A stretch of 64,000 nt of DNA from Rivularia sp. PCC 7116 (GTDB taxonomy: Bacteria > Cyanobacteriota > Cyanobacteriia > Cyanobacteriales > Nostocaceae): positions 3,286,001 to 3,350,000 of the forward strand of contig NC_019678.1 of NCBI RefSeq assembly GCF_000316665.1, given 5' to 3'. This document shows, in pieces, positions 37,634 to 46,948 of this stretch (the stretch's first letter is position 1; each line of letters begins with the position of its first letter). Below the pieces are notes generated by a model, which had not been told where the DNA came from, searched no databases, and saw only the letters and a program-made list of their open reading frames with translations. The translations under genes were made by a program, and so were the position numbers.

Positions 37634-39340
37634 ATGATTGGTCAGTTACTAGCAGGACGTTATAAAGTACTCCAAATATTGGCTGAAGGAGGCTTTGGAC
37701 AAACTTATATATGTTCGGATATTCACCTTCCCGGAAAACCTAAATGCGTTCTCAAGCATTTAAAGACCACTAGTACTTCACCGGAAACTTTGGAAGCAGC
37801 GAGAAGATTGTTTCAAAAAGAAGCCGATACATTACAACAGTTGGGAAATCACGGTCAAATTCCCAGACTATTAGCTTACTTTGATGATAATAATCAATTT
37901 TATCTAGTACAAGAATTAATTGAAGGACATTCTCTAAGTAGAGAATTGCTTCCGGGTAACAAGTTAAGTCAAAGCCAGGTTGTGGCTATTTTGAGCGAAA
38001 TATTATCTATTTTGCAGTTTGTCCACAGTCAAGGAGTAATTCACCGAGACATAAAGCCGGATAATCTGATTAGACGTGCTTCTGACAATAAATTAGTATT
38101 AATTGATTTTGGCGCAATCAAACAATTACGAAATCAAACCGCAACAAAAACCGGAAAACACAACGTCACATTAGTTGTAGGAACTCGCGGCTACATGCCT
38201 TCCGAACAAATCAGACGTTTACCGCGTTCTAGTAGTGATATTTATGCTTTGGGTATGATAGGTATTCAAGCCTTAACGGGCGTGTATCCCTACGAACTTC
38301 AAGACGATCCCAATACCGGAGAAATTTTGTGGGAGCATCTTAGAGAAGTAGATCCAGCATTTGCCGAAGTTCTAAATAAGATGACTCGCTATCATTTCAA
38401 AGAGCGCTACCAAACTGTAGATGAAGTAATACAAGCATTAAAAGGATTACCGGTTCCTGAAGTTCCCGATGTAGTAGAAAACAATGCTGCGAGTGTCGTA
38501 TACGAACTGACTTTAGAATGGCTAGAAGGGAACGATTTAAAAACTTATAAAATTACTAATAACCAGTTTAGTAAAATACCGGGAAAAATTCGTATCGGTC
38601 GCAACCCCCCAGATTGCGATGTCGTTTTATTAGAGCCAACAGTATCTGCGCTACATGTAGAAATATTTTTCAATCCAGAAAAAGAAAAATTTTATTTGCG
38701 AAATCTCCGTCACAAAAATCCACCTATTCTCGATGGTCAATTACTTTTAGCGGGAGAAATGCCACTTTCGGGTTCTAGTATACTGCGTTTGGGACAGCAG
38801 AACATAACAGTAAAAGATATTACTTCTACAGAATATACTAACAACTGTATTCCTGCTTATTACAATAGTAAAAATTTTGCAGCAGAACCACAGCAGCCTG
38901 TAGTTAAAACTGCTCGACTTCCTAAAATCAGCAGCATATCAGAACAACCGCCATCTACCACTTCACCTTTAAAACCAACTCCGGAGATGCCAATACTAAA
39001 GAATGTATTGCCATTAGGGGTAAAAAGCATAGGGATAGCGACTGTTTTGGCTAGCGTCGGAGGATTCGCATTAGTAAATGCTGGCAATTTGGGCAAAACA
39101 AACTCGCAACATAATAATTTGTTGTCACAATTGCCCGAACAGTGTCGTATTGTCAGATCGGATTTAAATAAATTGCCAAAATTACGCCATCAACCTCATA
39201 GGGATGCAAAAACATTCAAAGAATTGAATAAAGGTGAAAAATTGTTAATTCTTGATGATAAAGGTTATTTTTTCAAGGTTAAGCTTTCTGATGATACTGA
39301 AGGCTGGATTTTTTATGACCAGGTAAGGCTTTGCGATTGA
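37634..39340 (+). CDS. Ser/Thr kinase with FHA and SH3-like domains
   Basis: 568 residues from ATG 37634 (MIGQLLAGRYKVLQILAEGGFGQTY). The Hanks-type kinase (~9-275) has the glycine loop, Lys in CVLKHL, HRDIKPDN (~136-143) and DFGAIK. An FHA phosphothreonine-binding domain follows (~315-395: RIGRNPPDCDVVL, VSALHVEIF). Then come a linker, one membrane helix (~459-484) and a C-terminal bacterial SH3 domain (~503-568: KGYFFKVKLSDDTEGWIFYDQ), probably periplasmic. A membrane sensor kinase reading the cell wall is a reasonable inference. An upstream TTG start (37571) would add 21 residues outside the family start. Confidence 0.9.
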   Translation: MIGQLLAGRYKVLQILAEGGFGQTYICSDIHLPGKPKCVLKHLKTTSTSPETLEAARRLFQKEADTLQQLGNHGQIPRLLAYFDDNNQFYLVQELIEGHSLSRELLPGNKLSQSQVVAILSEILSILQFVHSQGVIHRDIKPDNLIRRASDNKLVLIDFGAIKQLRNQTATKTGKHNVTLVVGTRGYMPSEQIRRLPRSSSDIYALGMIGIQALTGVYPYELQDDPNTGEILWEHLREVDPAFAEVLNKMTRYHFKERYQTVDEVIQALKGLPVPEVPDVVENNAASVVYELTLEWLEGNDLKTYKITNNQFSKIPGKIRIGRNPPDCDVVLLEPTVSALHVEIFFNPEKEKFYLRNLRHKNPPILDGQLLLAGEMPLSGSSILRLGQQNITVKDITSTEYTNNCIPAYYNSKNFAAEPQQPVVKTARLPKISSISEQPPSTTSPLKPTPEMPILKNVLPLGVKSIGIATVLASVGGFALVNAGNLGKTNSQHNNLLSQLPEQCRIVRSDLNKLPKLRHQPHRDAKTFKELNKGEKLLILDDKGYFFKVKLSDDTEGWIFYDQVRLCD

Positions 39341-39689
39341 TCGAGTTGAGAGTCAGAACTTAATAGCTATTTTTCCAGACGAATGCTGCTTAAGTTTGAC
39401 TGGTTAATCTTTGCCGTTCAATTTGCAACTAAGAATACGTATTTTCCTCATAGCGTCACGAGCTACACCTACATAAAATAATACATATCATCTGGGTTTT
39501 TTGTTCCAAACTATCTCAAAGGTTGGTAACGGTTGTTTTTATAGGAACAATATTTTTCATGAACATCTATCACTTTTATCCGTGTAACTACTCCCAACCG
39601 TTGAAGAAGAAGTTATCTGAAATGAAATCTACGACTTTAAGTGTGTAGCTTTTAATAAATAAGTCATGCGAGTGAGGAGATAGGGCTTT
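39341..39689. other. Spacer before Nif11 gene
   Basis: About 349 bp between the kinase and the Nif11 gene, both plus strand. No terminator hairpin or ORF is recognised. Confidence 0.45.
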
Positions 39690-39926
39690 ATGTCGTTAGA
39701 ACAGGTTGATGCTTTCTACGAAAATTTGATGACAAATCAAGAAATTTACGAACAATATTATAAAAGTTGTTCCATTAAAGGCGTTTTTGGTGTGTGGAAT
39801 TGGGATAAAAAGAAAATAGTCACTTTTGCTGCTAGCTTAGGTTATGAATTCACCGAGCCAGAATTAGATCAAGTTTTGTTTGATACAGGTTCTACAGTTC
39901 GCGATCAAACGTTGAATTTACGTTAA
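39690..39926 (+). CDS. Nif11 domain protein
   Basis: 78 residues. MSLEQVDAFYENLMTNQEIYEQYYKSC is the Nif11 (PF07862) leader-like helix, and VWNWDKKKIVTFAASLGYEFTEPELDQVLF completes the domain. It lacks a double-glycine cleavage site and a Cys/Ser/Thr-rich core, so it is not a typical RiPP precursor. The family was named from nitrogen-fixation neighbourhoods, but most members have no known role. GAGG lies ~13 nt upstream of the start. No modification enzymes are nearby. Confidence 0.85.
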   Translation: MSLEQVDAFYENLMTNQEIYEQYYKSCSIKGVFGVWNWDKKKIVTFAASLGYEFTEPELDQVLFDTGSTVRDQTLNLR

Positions 39927-40410
39927 TCGATTGCGTCACTGATTAAGTTTAGTTAAAAAAACTTTTGATTAATGCCCAAAATCTTACCTTTTCAAATTTT
40001 ATTATCTATTTTAGGACTGACATTTTATTTGACAAAAGTAGCAGTATTCCCAAGGGTTTAGACTTTCATAACTCTTAAGATTGGCATGGTGCTATAGATT
40101 TTTGCGTCGAATACAATCTAAAAATAGCGGTTAGAAATAGCACAAGGAAGCATTCCTATGTGAAAATCTTGTATTTTGCAAAAAGTAAAGTCGCTATAAA
40201 TTAGAACAAAGCCCTTCAACTTAAAGGAAACATAGTAACTAACGCACCAAAATCAAGGTTTTGGTGCGTTAAGCTGTCGCTAAGGCAGCCGACTTTGTTT
40301 TCAGAATTCAAATTTTTGTCCGATATTTTGCATGAGATACTCACCGCGTCATAAATAGACGACGCGGATACCATGTTTGGGAATTATCTCAATGTATTAA
40401 TGAATTGCGA
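39927..40410. other. Spacer with a long hairpin
   Basis: About 484 bp between the Nif11 gene (plus) and the DUF924 gene (minus). It contains the 13-bp hairpin at 40240-40271; nothing else is recognised. Confidence 0.5.
40240..40271. repeat. Hairpin, 13-bp arms
   Basis: TAACGCACCAAAA and TTTTGGTGCGTTA pair perfectly around a 6-nt loop. TAACGCACC/GGTGCGTTA resembles the inner sequence of the MITE at 16004 (GGTGCGTTA near 16095), so it may be a shortened relative. It lacks a strong T run, which argues against a simple terminator. Confidence 0.7.
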
Positions 40411-40986
40411 TTAAAATCTTGCCCCTGGTTGTTTCAAAAATTCTTTTTCTTCAGGATTTGAAGGTCGTCCCAGAATTGAATTGCGATGGGGAAAACGTCC
40501 AAAACGCTCAATTACCGACCTATGGCGAATCGCATTTTCAATAGCACTTGCACTATCCCTATCTCCACTAAGTTTCTGGAATAGCTTCACCGCTTGACGC
40601 TGATGTTCGATATTTTCGCTATGTACAAAAGGTAAATATACAAACCAGCGCTGTACATTTAATAATTGTCGGTCAAACCCTTGTGCTATAGCTTGATGCG
40701 CTGTTGATAATGCTTCCCAATCGGTGGCAAAAGCTTGAGGATCTTCGCGAAAAATATTTCGAGGAAATTGATCTAACAGCAAAATTAAAGCTAGACAGGT
40801 ATCAGGTGATTCCTTCCACTCATCTAAATTACCTGCTGCTGCTTTTTCATAATCTCTCAGAAAACGTCTTCGTATTTCTTCATCAAATTCTGGCTCTTTT
40901 GCAAACCATACTTTTCTGGGCTTACCGTAATCGGGTTCATCCCGGCTAGCAAACCAAAAGTCAAGAATTTCATTTGCCCTACACAT
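40411..40986 (-). CDS. DUF924 family protein
   Basis: 191 residues with the family pattern: EILDFWF, VWFAKEPEFDEEIRRRF, LALILLLDQFPRNIFRED, WFVYLPFVHSENIEHQ and FGRFPHRNSILGR. DUF924 proteins have a TPR-like helical fold; the biochemical function is not established. It lies 5 bp after the stop of the SRPBCC gene on the same strand, so the two form an operon. Confidence 0.92.
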   Translation of the reverse strand: MCRANEILDFWFASRDEPDYGKPRKVWFAKEPEFDEEIRRRFLRDYEKAAAGNLDEWKESPDTCLALILLLDQFPRNIFREDPQAFATDWEALSTAHQAIAQGFDRQLLNVQRWFVYLPFVHSENIEHQRQAVKLFQKLSGDRDSASAIENAIRHRSVIERFGRFPHRNSILGRPSNPEEKEFLKQPGARF

Positions 40987-40991
40987 CGTTT

Positions 40992-41549
40992 TTACATTCC
41001 CTTACAAAGGACTTGTCGCATTTTACGCATATTTGCGGGCAATTCAAAATTCATAGCTTGCTGAATAAACATCGAGGGTATGGGAATTATCGGAGTTGCC
41101 TTTACTGAATAAGTTAGCAAAGTGCCGCTACCGTAATCTTTTAAATCTATATCCGCACTAAAATCGTGAAAGGTGCCTTTATCTAGATTAAATTGGATTT
41201 TATTGCCAAAATCTTCTACAACATTCAAATAAATATCTACTTGCGCTGTAAACAACATAAAAGCCTTTTGTGCTGCCTGATACAGACGTTTGGCTTCTCC
41301 TTTATGTATAATTTCACTCTTAGTGATGTCAGGGAAGTACTGCACCCAACGCGGATAATCTGTTATGTGTTGCCAAACTTGCGAACGTACTAGTGGTAAA
41401 TACATTCTTGCGCTTACACAACCACCCCAAGCATTATGAGAGCGCGTTTCTACAAGAATTTCACCTTTTAGTAACGCTGCTTGCTTGTCCTGACTCCAAG
41501 GCATATCCGAACCTTTATTAATTAAGTCTGAGAAAAAAGACGCAGACAT
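40992..41549 (-). CDS. SRPBCC (START-like) family protein
   Basis: 185 residues from ATG 41549 (MSASFFSDLINKG). The ligand-binding fold of the polyketide-cyclase/START type is visible at about 32-165: GEILVETRSHNAWGGCVSARMYLPLVRSQVWQHITDYPRWVQYFPDI, ending LTYSVKATPIIPIPSMFIQQAM. It probably binds a hydrophobic ligand. Upstream TTG 41570 adds MRSERNI and looks like leader sequence carrying the AGGAG site. Cotranscribed with DUF924. Confidence 0.85.
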   Translation of the reverse strand: MSASFFSDLINKGSDMPWSQDKQAALLKGEILVETRSHNAWGGCVSARMYLPLVRSQVWQHITDYPRWVQYFPDITKSEIIHKGEAKRLYQAAQKAFMLFTAQVDIYLNVVEDFGNKIQFNLDKGTFHDFSADIDLKDYGSGTLLTYSVKATPIIPIPSMFIQQAMNFELPANMRKMRQVLCKGM

Positions 41550-41570
41550 AATGTTTCGCTCGCTCCTCAA

Positions 41571-41886
41571 TTTTCCACACTACACTAAAAAAATATAGAC
41601 CTTGCAATTGCAGTTTGGTCTTATTCAATAATTCTAATTCCAGTCCAGCATGAAAGCATTCCGGAATTAGTTCTTTGCTTGTAGTCTATTATTCCCAATA
41701 TTCACCCAAAAATATGTCAAGATTATCACTAATATTGTGAAGCATTGATGTTAGGGCACAAACTAGTGGATAGGAAGTTAGTAGTCCAAAGTTAGGAGTC
41801 TATTGTATTTTGCTGTTCCCTGTTAACTGGTAACTGGTTAAAGGGCTAGAATGTCACAAATACTATTGATTTAAGAGGGATATGAG
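41571..41886. other. Divergent promoter region
   Basis: About 316 bp between the SRPBCC gene (minus) and the small membrane protein (plus). Short TTAGGAGT/GTTAACTGGTAACTGG repeats occur near 41785-41840. No other feature is recognised. Confidence 0.45.
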
Positions 41887-42084
41887 GTGAATCAATCTTC
41901 TAAACTGAATCAAAAACTAACCCAAGGTTTTGGTATGTTTCTCGGTATTGCCATAGCAGTATGGGTTCTCAGGGGATTGGGTATTCTTACTTTTATCCCT
42001 GGAGGCATCATTTTACTATTATTTACGATTGCAATAGCCTTCGGGGTTCTTAGTTATGCCCAAAAAACTTGGTTGCGTTTTTAA
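41887..42084 (+). CDS. Small membrane protein, 65 aa
   Basis: Two predicted helices (~16-35 MFLGIAIAVWVLRGLGILTF and ~37-57 PGGIILLLFTIAIAFGVLSYA) with short polar ends. Starts at GTG with GAGGGA ~8 nt upstream; the nearby ATG at 41883 hits a stop at once. A small cyanobacterial inner-membrane protein of unknown function. Confidence 0.7.
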   Translation: MNQSSKLNQKLTQGFGMFLGIAIAVWVLRGLGILTFIPGGIILLLFTIAIAFGVLSYAQKTWLRF

Positions 42085-42337
42085 ACAAGCATCTAAATGA
42101 TTTACTATATTATCGGTCGCGATCCAGGCAAGTTGTTTTAGCTGAAAAAATCAGTTGATTTCCGTTCAGATGTAATATATGAGTAGAGTTAAGAGGCAAA
42201 TCTATAATTTCTGTGATTTTAATAGTCGCATAAATTCTGGGAATATATTTGGAATGTATTTATTATCTACAATTCCAAAATGAAAAATTTTATTTTTCAA
42301 ATTATTCTATAAAGTTCGTTTATAAGTAGTTCGGAAT

Positions 42338-43612
42338 TTGCAACCATTAAAAATTGTAATTGTTGGTGGTGGGGCTGCGGGTTTTTTTGCGGCATGTTCG
42401 GCTGCTAAGACTAACCGAAGTGCTTCTATTATCTTACTTGAAGCAAGTCGTCAATTACTAGCTAAAGTTCGTATTTCTGGCGGGGGACGTTGTAATGTCA
42501 CTCACGCTCTTTTTGATACTAAGGGATTTATCCAAAATTATCCTAGAGGTTCCAAAGCCCTATTAGGTGCTTTTTCACGCTTCCAAGCTCAAGATACTGT
42601 TAGGTGGTTTGCAACAGCCGGAGTACAGTTAAAAACGGAAGCTGATGGCAGGATGTTTCCCGTTACAGATAGTTCGGAAACAATTGTAGATTGTTTGATA
42701 AAAACAGCTTTAGATTTCAACGTTCAAATTCGTACTGCTTCGCCTGTAGTTTGCGTAAATTCCCAAGAATTAGAAAACCAACCTGCTGAAGATTCAGATA
42801 ATAAAGATAAATCTAGATTTGAAATTTTACTAAAATCTGGGGAAACTTTACATTGCGATAAAATACTGCTGGCAACTGGCAGCAATCCTGTAGGTTATAG
42901 AATCGCGAAAAAATTTGGTCATCAGGTTGAACCAACTGTTCCCTCTTTATTTACCTTTAATATTGTAGATAAGGAATTGCGTTCGCTAGCTGGAGTAAGC
43001 GTTAATCCAGTACAGCTAAGATTATCAGTACCGGGAAAACCCCAGCTAGAACAGGTAGGACCGTTACTAATTACTCATTGGGGTTTAAGTGGCCCAGCCG
43101 TGTTAAAGCTTTCCGCTTGGGGTGCGAGAACCTTCCATGAATCGGGCTATAAAGGGACTATTACTGTTAATTGGTTGCCAGACTTAAATCAAGATAAAGT
43201 TCGCCAAGAACTACAGCAGGTAAAAAACGATTTTGGCAAAAGAGCGATCGCGCTACATCGAGGAATAAAGTTACCACATCGTTTGTGGCAATACCTTATA
43301 TTTCGCGCTGGTATAGATAAAGATATGCGATGGGCTGATTTACCCAAAAAAGCTTTAAATAAATTGGTACAAGAATTAACTCAAGGACAATACATTATTA
43401 GCGGGAAAGGAGTTTTCAAAGACGAATTCGTCACTTGCGGTGGAATCAAGCTTAAAGAAGTTAATTTCAAAACGATGGAAAGCCGTTTATTCAAAGGACT
43501 GTACTTTGCCGGAGAAATTCTTGATATTGATGGAGTTACCGGTGGGTTTAATTTTCAAAGTGCCTGGACTACTGCTTATTTAGCAGGTTTGGCAATGGGC
43601 GCGAAGGAGTGA
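42338..43612 (+). CDS. HI0933-type NAD(P)/FAD-dependent oxidoreductase
   Basis: 424 residues. The FAD-binding Rossmann motif VIVGGGAAGFFAACSAA is at the N terminus (~7-23). The family-specific KVRISGGGRCNVTHA (~48-62) and NYPRGSKALLGAFSRF follow. GKGVFKDEFVTCGGIKLKEVNFKTMESRLFKGLYFAGEILDIDGVTGGFNFQSAWTTAYLAG closes the second FAD contact. This is the HI0933/YhiN-like flavoprotein family; the substrate is not established. The start is TTG 42338, the only start upstream of the Rossmann motif. Heptamer repeats follow the stop directly. Confidence 0.9.
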   Translation: MQPLKIVIVGGGAAGFFAACSAAKTNRSASIILLEASRQLLAKVRISGGGRCNVTHALFDTKGFIQNYPRGSKALLGAFSRFQAQDTVRWFATAGVQLKTEADGRMFPVTDSSETIVDCLIKTALDFNVQIRTASPVVCVNSQELENQPAEDSDNKDKSRFEILLKSGETLHCDKILLATGSNPVGYRIAKKFGHQVEPTVPSLFTFNIVDKELRSLAGVSVNPVQLRLSVPGKPQLEQVGPLLITHWGLSGPAVLKLSAWGARTFHESGYKGTITVNWLPDLNQDKVRQELQQVKNDFGKRAIALHRGIKLPHRLWQYLIFRAGIDKDMRWADLPKKALNKLVQELTQGQYIISGKGVFKDEFVTCGGIKLKEVNFKTMESRLFKGLYFAGEILDIDGVTGGFNFQSAWTTAYLAGLAMGAKE

Positions 43613-43615
43613 GTA

Positions 43616-43801
43616 TAATTCGTAATTCGTAATTCGTAATTCGTAATTCGTGAGATAGGGAGACAAAGAGGGAGAGGGGGGAGAGGGGGTAGAGGGGGTA
43701 GAAAAATTATTAACTTTTGACTAACTCCTAACTCTTAACTATTCCCATGCCCCATGCCCAATGCCCAATTTCCAATGCCCAATGCCCAATCCCCAATGCC
43801 C
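43616..43801. repeat. STRR block: TAATTCG x5, purine tract, AATGCCC repeats
   Basis: Five perfect tandem copies of TAATTCG (43616-43650), then a GGGAGAGGGGG-type purine tract (~43653-43704), then degenerate CAATGCC heptamers (~43745-43801) reaching the next gene's stop. Three repeat types are stacked in under 200 bp between convergent genes. Confidence 0.9.
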
Positions 43802-44679
43802 TAATACGGCGGATATCCAAAATCATCTTCATCTGGATAAACATAGGAACTAGAAACTGCCGCTACAGCCATTGGGCGAGTTTCAGTTTTTACTGGTTCC
43901 TTAGCAAAATCTTTGTATTCTTCAAAAGTCTTTGAAATCAATCCAGATTCTTTGGAGTCAGAAGCAATCAAATAGTTGGTTAATGTGGAAACTGTAGGAT
44001 GCTTGTAGTCTACAGTTGCTGCAACTAAAACAGTATTTGTGGCAATCCCTCTTTCTTCACATTCAATTATCGGCGAGAAAATGCCGTGAGCATGAAATAA
44101 AGGTCCTTTAGGGGTTGCTGCTTGACGGCGATATCCGGCATAAGCTCTTTCTAATTCGGCAACAAATCCCGCAGTTGCTCTGCCTTGCTGATATTCGCAG
44201 TAGGCTTTACTAAAACTTGCTCCAGCCGCACCATTTAAAGTTAACTGCAAAGGCAATTCATGCAAAAAACTCTTGTCTTCCCCTGCCAAAAAAATCAGAT
44301 AGCGAGTAAAAGTTTTGAATTTAAGTTTGTCTGCTAAAAAAGCATCATAATTTTCTTTAAGAGTTCCTAACTTAGCACCTGTTTCGCGGTCTTTTACTGA
44401 TAAAGGACCTCGACGTACTATTACTATATTTGGGGTTGTACTGATAAGAACCGTTTCTACTCCCGAACTGAATTGATGCTCCACCTGCTGCCAATTTTCA
44501 TCAGGTACAAAGCCGACAGCGCGGGCATTTTCTAGCTTAATCGCCAAACCGTAGGAACTTATACCATCAGCATCATCAATGTTATATTTTGGATTAATCA
44601 TTTGACACCAAGGGACAACACGAGAAGGTGGTGCATTGAACTTCTCGTCTTCAAAGTCGAATTTTGCAGATGCTTTCAT
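43801..44679 (-). CDS. DUF5895-like protein
   Basis: 292 residues, soluble. The opening KFNAPPSRVVPWCQMINPKY, then GLAIKLENARAVGFVPDENW, VLISTTPNIVIVRRGPLSVKDRETG and YLIFLAGEDKSFLHELPLQLTLNGAAGASFSKAY, match my memory of a cyanobacterial DUF5895 family. Some such proteins sit near mobile or plasmid genes and recall single-strand-binding or recombination helpers, but I cannot support a function. The extreme C terminus is acidic and Tyr-rich (YVYPDEDDFGYPPY). Confidence 0.65.
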   Translation of the reverse strand: MKASAKFDFEDEKFNAPPSRVVPWCQMINPKYNIDDADGISSYGLAIKLENARAVGFVPDENWQQVEHQFSSGVETVLISTTPNIVIVRRGPLSVKDRETGAKLGTLKENYDAFLADKLKFKTFTRYLIFLAGEDKSFLHELPLQLTLNGAAGASFSKAYCEYQQGRATAGFVAELERAYAGYRRQAATPKGPLFHAHGIFSPIIECEERGIATNTVLVAATVDYKHPTVSTLTNYLIASDSKESGLISKTFEEYKDFAKEPVKTETRPMAVAAVSSSYVYPDEDDFGYPPY

Positions 44680-45366
44680 CGTGTATGGGCGGTTGTCGAT
44701 TTTGTACTTTTAAAGTTGACTCGGTTGGGTCTATATTTAGTGCGAGGAGTAGGATTAAATTTTAGGCGTGTTTGTGCCACTATTCGCCACAACCAAGAAT
44801 CAGTTAAATTGATTTAATAAAGTCAATGATTATTTATTTATCATTTCAACGTGACATTACGCATCTATCTGAAGCAGTTTTTAACAAGAACTTTACTTTC
44901 AGTGTGTTGTTATGAGGATAATTTGCTGCTTATTAATTATGCTTTATTTAAATTTATTGTATTTTTAACGACTAATATCATACATAGGTTTTTGCTTTGC
45001 TCGCATCCACATGGCAATACAACTACCTTTATCATTGGATAAATTTATCAAAACAAAGTAGCTATCGTTTTTGAAACAAGAGTAATATAATTGACCGTAA
45101 TTTATAAAGACAAAGTATTTATATCTAAAATGTCGTTTTTGTAAAAAATTAAGCAAAAATAGATAAACCGTCTTTAGCGTCAGAATACTTTAACATTTTT
45201 CGGACAATCTGTTTATTGAAATTTGTCAATAGAAGTTTTTTACCAAAGCATAAGCTTTTTTGTCGAAAATGACGATAAGCCCTCCAAAGTTAATCAGTCA
45301 TCCTAAGGGGAAACTTGGCATCTGGCTGAGCTTGAAAAAAGATTCAGTGTTAAAAAATTGGGTTTC
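44680..45366. other. AT-rich spacer
   Basis: About 687 bp between the DUF5895-like gene and the M50-like gene, both minus. I see only AT-rich sequence; short ORFs on either strand have no coding character. Confidence 0.5.
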
Positions 45367-46107
45367 TTAATTATAAAAGTAAGCAATCCGAAGACTCTGT
45401 AATAAAAGAAATAGTGATGCGATTGTGATTAAAATTCCCCAAAACCAATGAGGTAGAATTAAAACTTTAGCAATTTGGGCAGTATCTGAATAACCATTGT
45501 AATAACGAAATACATAATTAAAATCGCGCAAGGTGCTTATACAAGCTTGTACTCCAAGAAATCGAACTGTAAAAACTTGAATTTGCTCAGATGCTTCTAA
45601 TCCAATTCCTAGAATTAGCAGTCCTAGACAAGTAATTAATAAAATACCAATTCCAGTTCGTACCCAAATTAGAACTGAAATCAACATAAAACTTCCTAAT
45701 ATAAGTAAAAGTTGTTGTGATGTTTGCCAACTACGCGAAGCTAAAATAAAACCAGCACCGATGATGGGAGGTCCCATCGGACCAGCAGCAGATACAAGCA
45801 CTTTACCGATTGGGCCTAAAAATAATGAACCGCGATATTCATACTGAGCTAATCCATTACCATTTGCGAAAATCTCTAATCTTTTGAAATTTGCTCCCAA
45901 CATAACAGCCATTAAACCATGAGCCATTTCATGGTACCAAGTTGACAATAAAGTTAGAGGATATATAATTTTTCTACCGTTGGGAGTTTGCCATAATATT
46001 CCGGTAAGTAAGGCAATTCCAATTAATAATATTAATCCCGTTTTGTCATTTGATATCAAACCTTGATTTTGAGACGAGTTATTTAAAATGTTCCACAATT
46101 CACTCAT
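45367..46107 (-). CDS. M50-like membrane metallopeptidase
   Basis: 246 residues with about five membrane segments. The zinc motif is HEMAH in LSTWYHEMAHGLMAVMLGA (~57-75), as in the M50B-like family, and AAGPMGPPIIGAGFILA (~107-124) resembles the loop/helix of the second M50 motif. A conserved NPDG-type aspartate motif is not obvious, so activity is likely but unproven. Site-2-type cleavage within the membrane would be the inferred role. Single gene, divergent from the AcpH-like gene. Confidence 0.82.
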   Translation of the reverse strand: MSELWNILNNSSQNQGLISNDKTGLILLIGIALLTGILWQTPNGRKIIYPLTLLSTWYHEMAHGLMAVMLGANFKRLEIFANGNGLAQYEYRGSLFLGPIGKVLVSAAGPMGPPIIGAGFILASRSWQTSQQLLLILGSFMLISVLIWVRTGIGILLITCLGLLILGIGLEASEQIQVFTVRFLGVQACISTLRDFNYVFRYYNGYSDTAQIAKVLILPHWFWGILITIASLFLLLQSLRIAYFYN

Positions 46108-46234
46108 GTTGTTTGCTCTTAACTAGGCTCTCAATTTACATATTTTGACTAATTATTTTATAATATTTCTTGGTTAATTATTAAGGTTAGCTGCATTACA
46201 TTGTATTAAAGATTAACGGCGTTACTTAGTACTC

Positions 46235-46813
46235 ATGAATTATCTCGCTCATTTATTTTTATCAAATGGTACGCCAAATTCTTTAATAGGTAATCTTCTA
46301 GGAGATTTTGTCAAAGGTTCAATTGAAAACGTTTACTCTCCTGGAATTATCAAAGGAATTTATTTACATCGAAAGATAGATATTTTTACAGATTCTCATC
46401 CAATATTTCGCTCGAGTAAAAGACTTATTGGTCTTAATAGACGCAGATTCTCTGGAATTATGATTGATGTGTTTTACGACCACTTTTTAGCTAAGCATTG
46501 GTCGAATTATTCAAGTATTTCTCTTGGTAATTTTACAAATCGCGTTTATCAAGTATTACAAGACAATAAAAATATACTTCCCGAAAGATTAAAAAGCATT
46601 CTTCCAGATATGATTGCTCATGACTGGCTGGCATCATATAAAGATACATCTGCGATTAATAGAGCTATTAATGGACTTTCTTATAGAATCAAAAGGAAAA
46701 ATAATTTGTTCGGTGGAGTCGAAGAGTTATTTTTAAATTATCAGCAACTTCAAGCTGATTTTTCGATGTTTTTTCCTGAATTAATTAATTACAGTTTAAC
46801 AGTTAGCAGTTAA
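46235..46813 (+). CDS. ACP phosphodiesterase (AcpH)-like protein
   Basis: 192 residues. MNYLAHLFLSNGTPNSLIGNLLGDFVKG, HRKIDIFTDSHPIF and GIMIDVFYDHFLAKHW match the AcpH family, an HD-like phosphodiesterase that removes phosphopantetheine from acyl carrier protein. The His/Asp residues in these motifs are the likely metal ligands. The last residues (NYSLTVSS) and the stop are encoded by CAGTTAA/CAGTTAG heptamers, so the C terminus has been shaped by a repeat insertion. Confidence 0.85.
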   Translation: MNYLAHLFLSNGTPNSLIGNLLGDFVKGSIENVYSPGIIKGIYLHRKIDIFTDSHPIFRSSKRLIGLNRRRFSGIMIDVFYDHFLAKHWSNYSSISLGNFTNRVYQVLQDNKNILPERLKSILPDMIAHDWLASYKDTSAINRAINGLSYRIKRKNNLFGGVEELFLNYQQLQADFSMFFPELINYSLTVSS

Positions 46814-46855
46814 CAGTTAGCAGTAAGAGAATAGAGAATATTTTTTGGTGTTGAG

Positions 46856-46884
46856 AAACCCGGTTTTTTAGAAAAACCGGGTTT
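46856..46884. terminator. Terminator hairpin after AcpH-like gene
   Basis: AAACCCGG…CCGGGTTT hairpin with T/A-extended arms, almost the same sequence as at 28876-28903. Confidence 0.8.
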
Positions 46885-46948
46885 ATTGATAATTGGTCAT
46901 AATAAAGTCAACTATTATCGACTCGAACTAATTATTGTGAGCAATTAA

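Noticed and set aside
39690-39926. RiPP precursor peptide of the Nif11 class
   Set aside because: No GG cleavage motif, no Cys/Ser/Thr core and no modification enzyme nearby.
43747-43935. 62-aa plus-strand ORF beginning in the ATGCCC repeats
   Set aside because: It is low-complexity, made of heptamer repeats, and then runs antisense through the DUF5895-like gene end.
44602-45042. Plus-strand ORFs in the DUF5895-M50 spacer
   Set aside because: Antisense or AT-rich with random-looking composition and no start signal.
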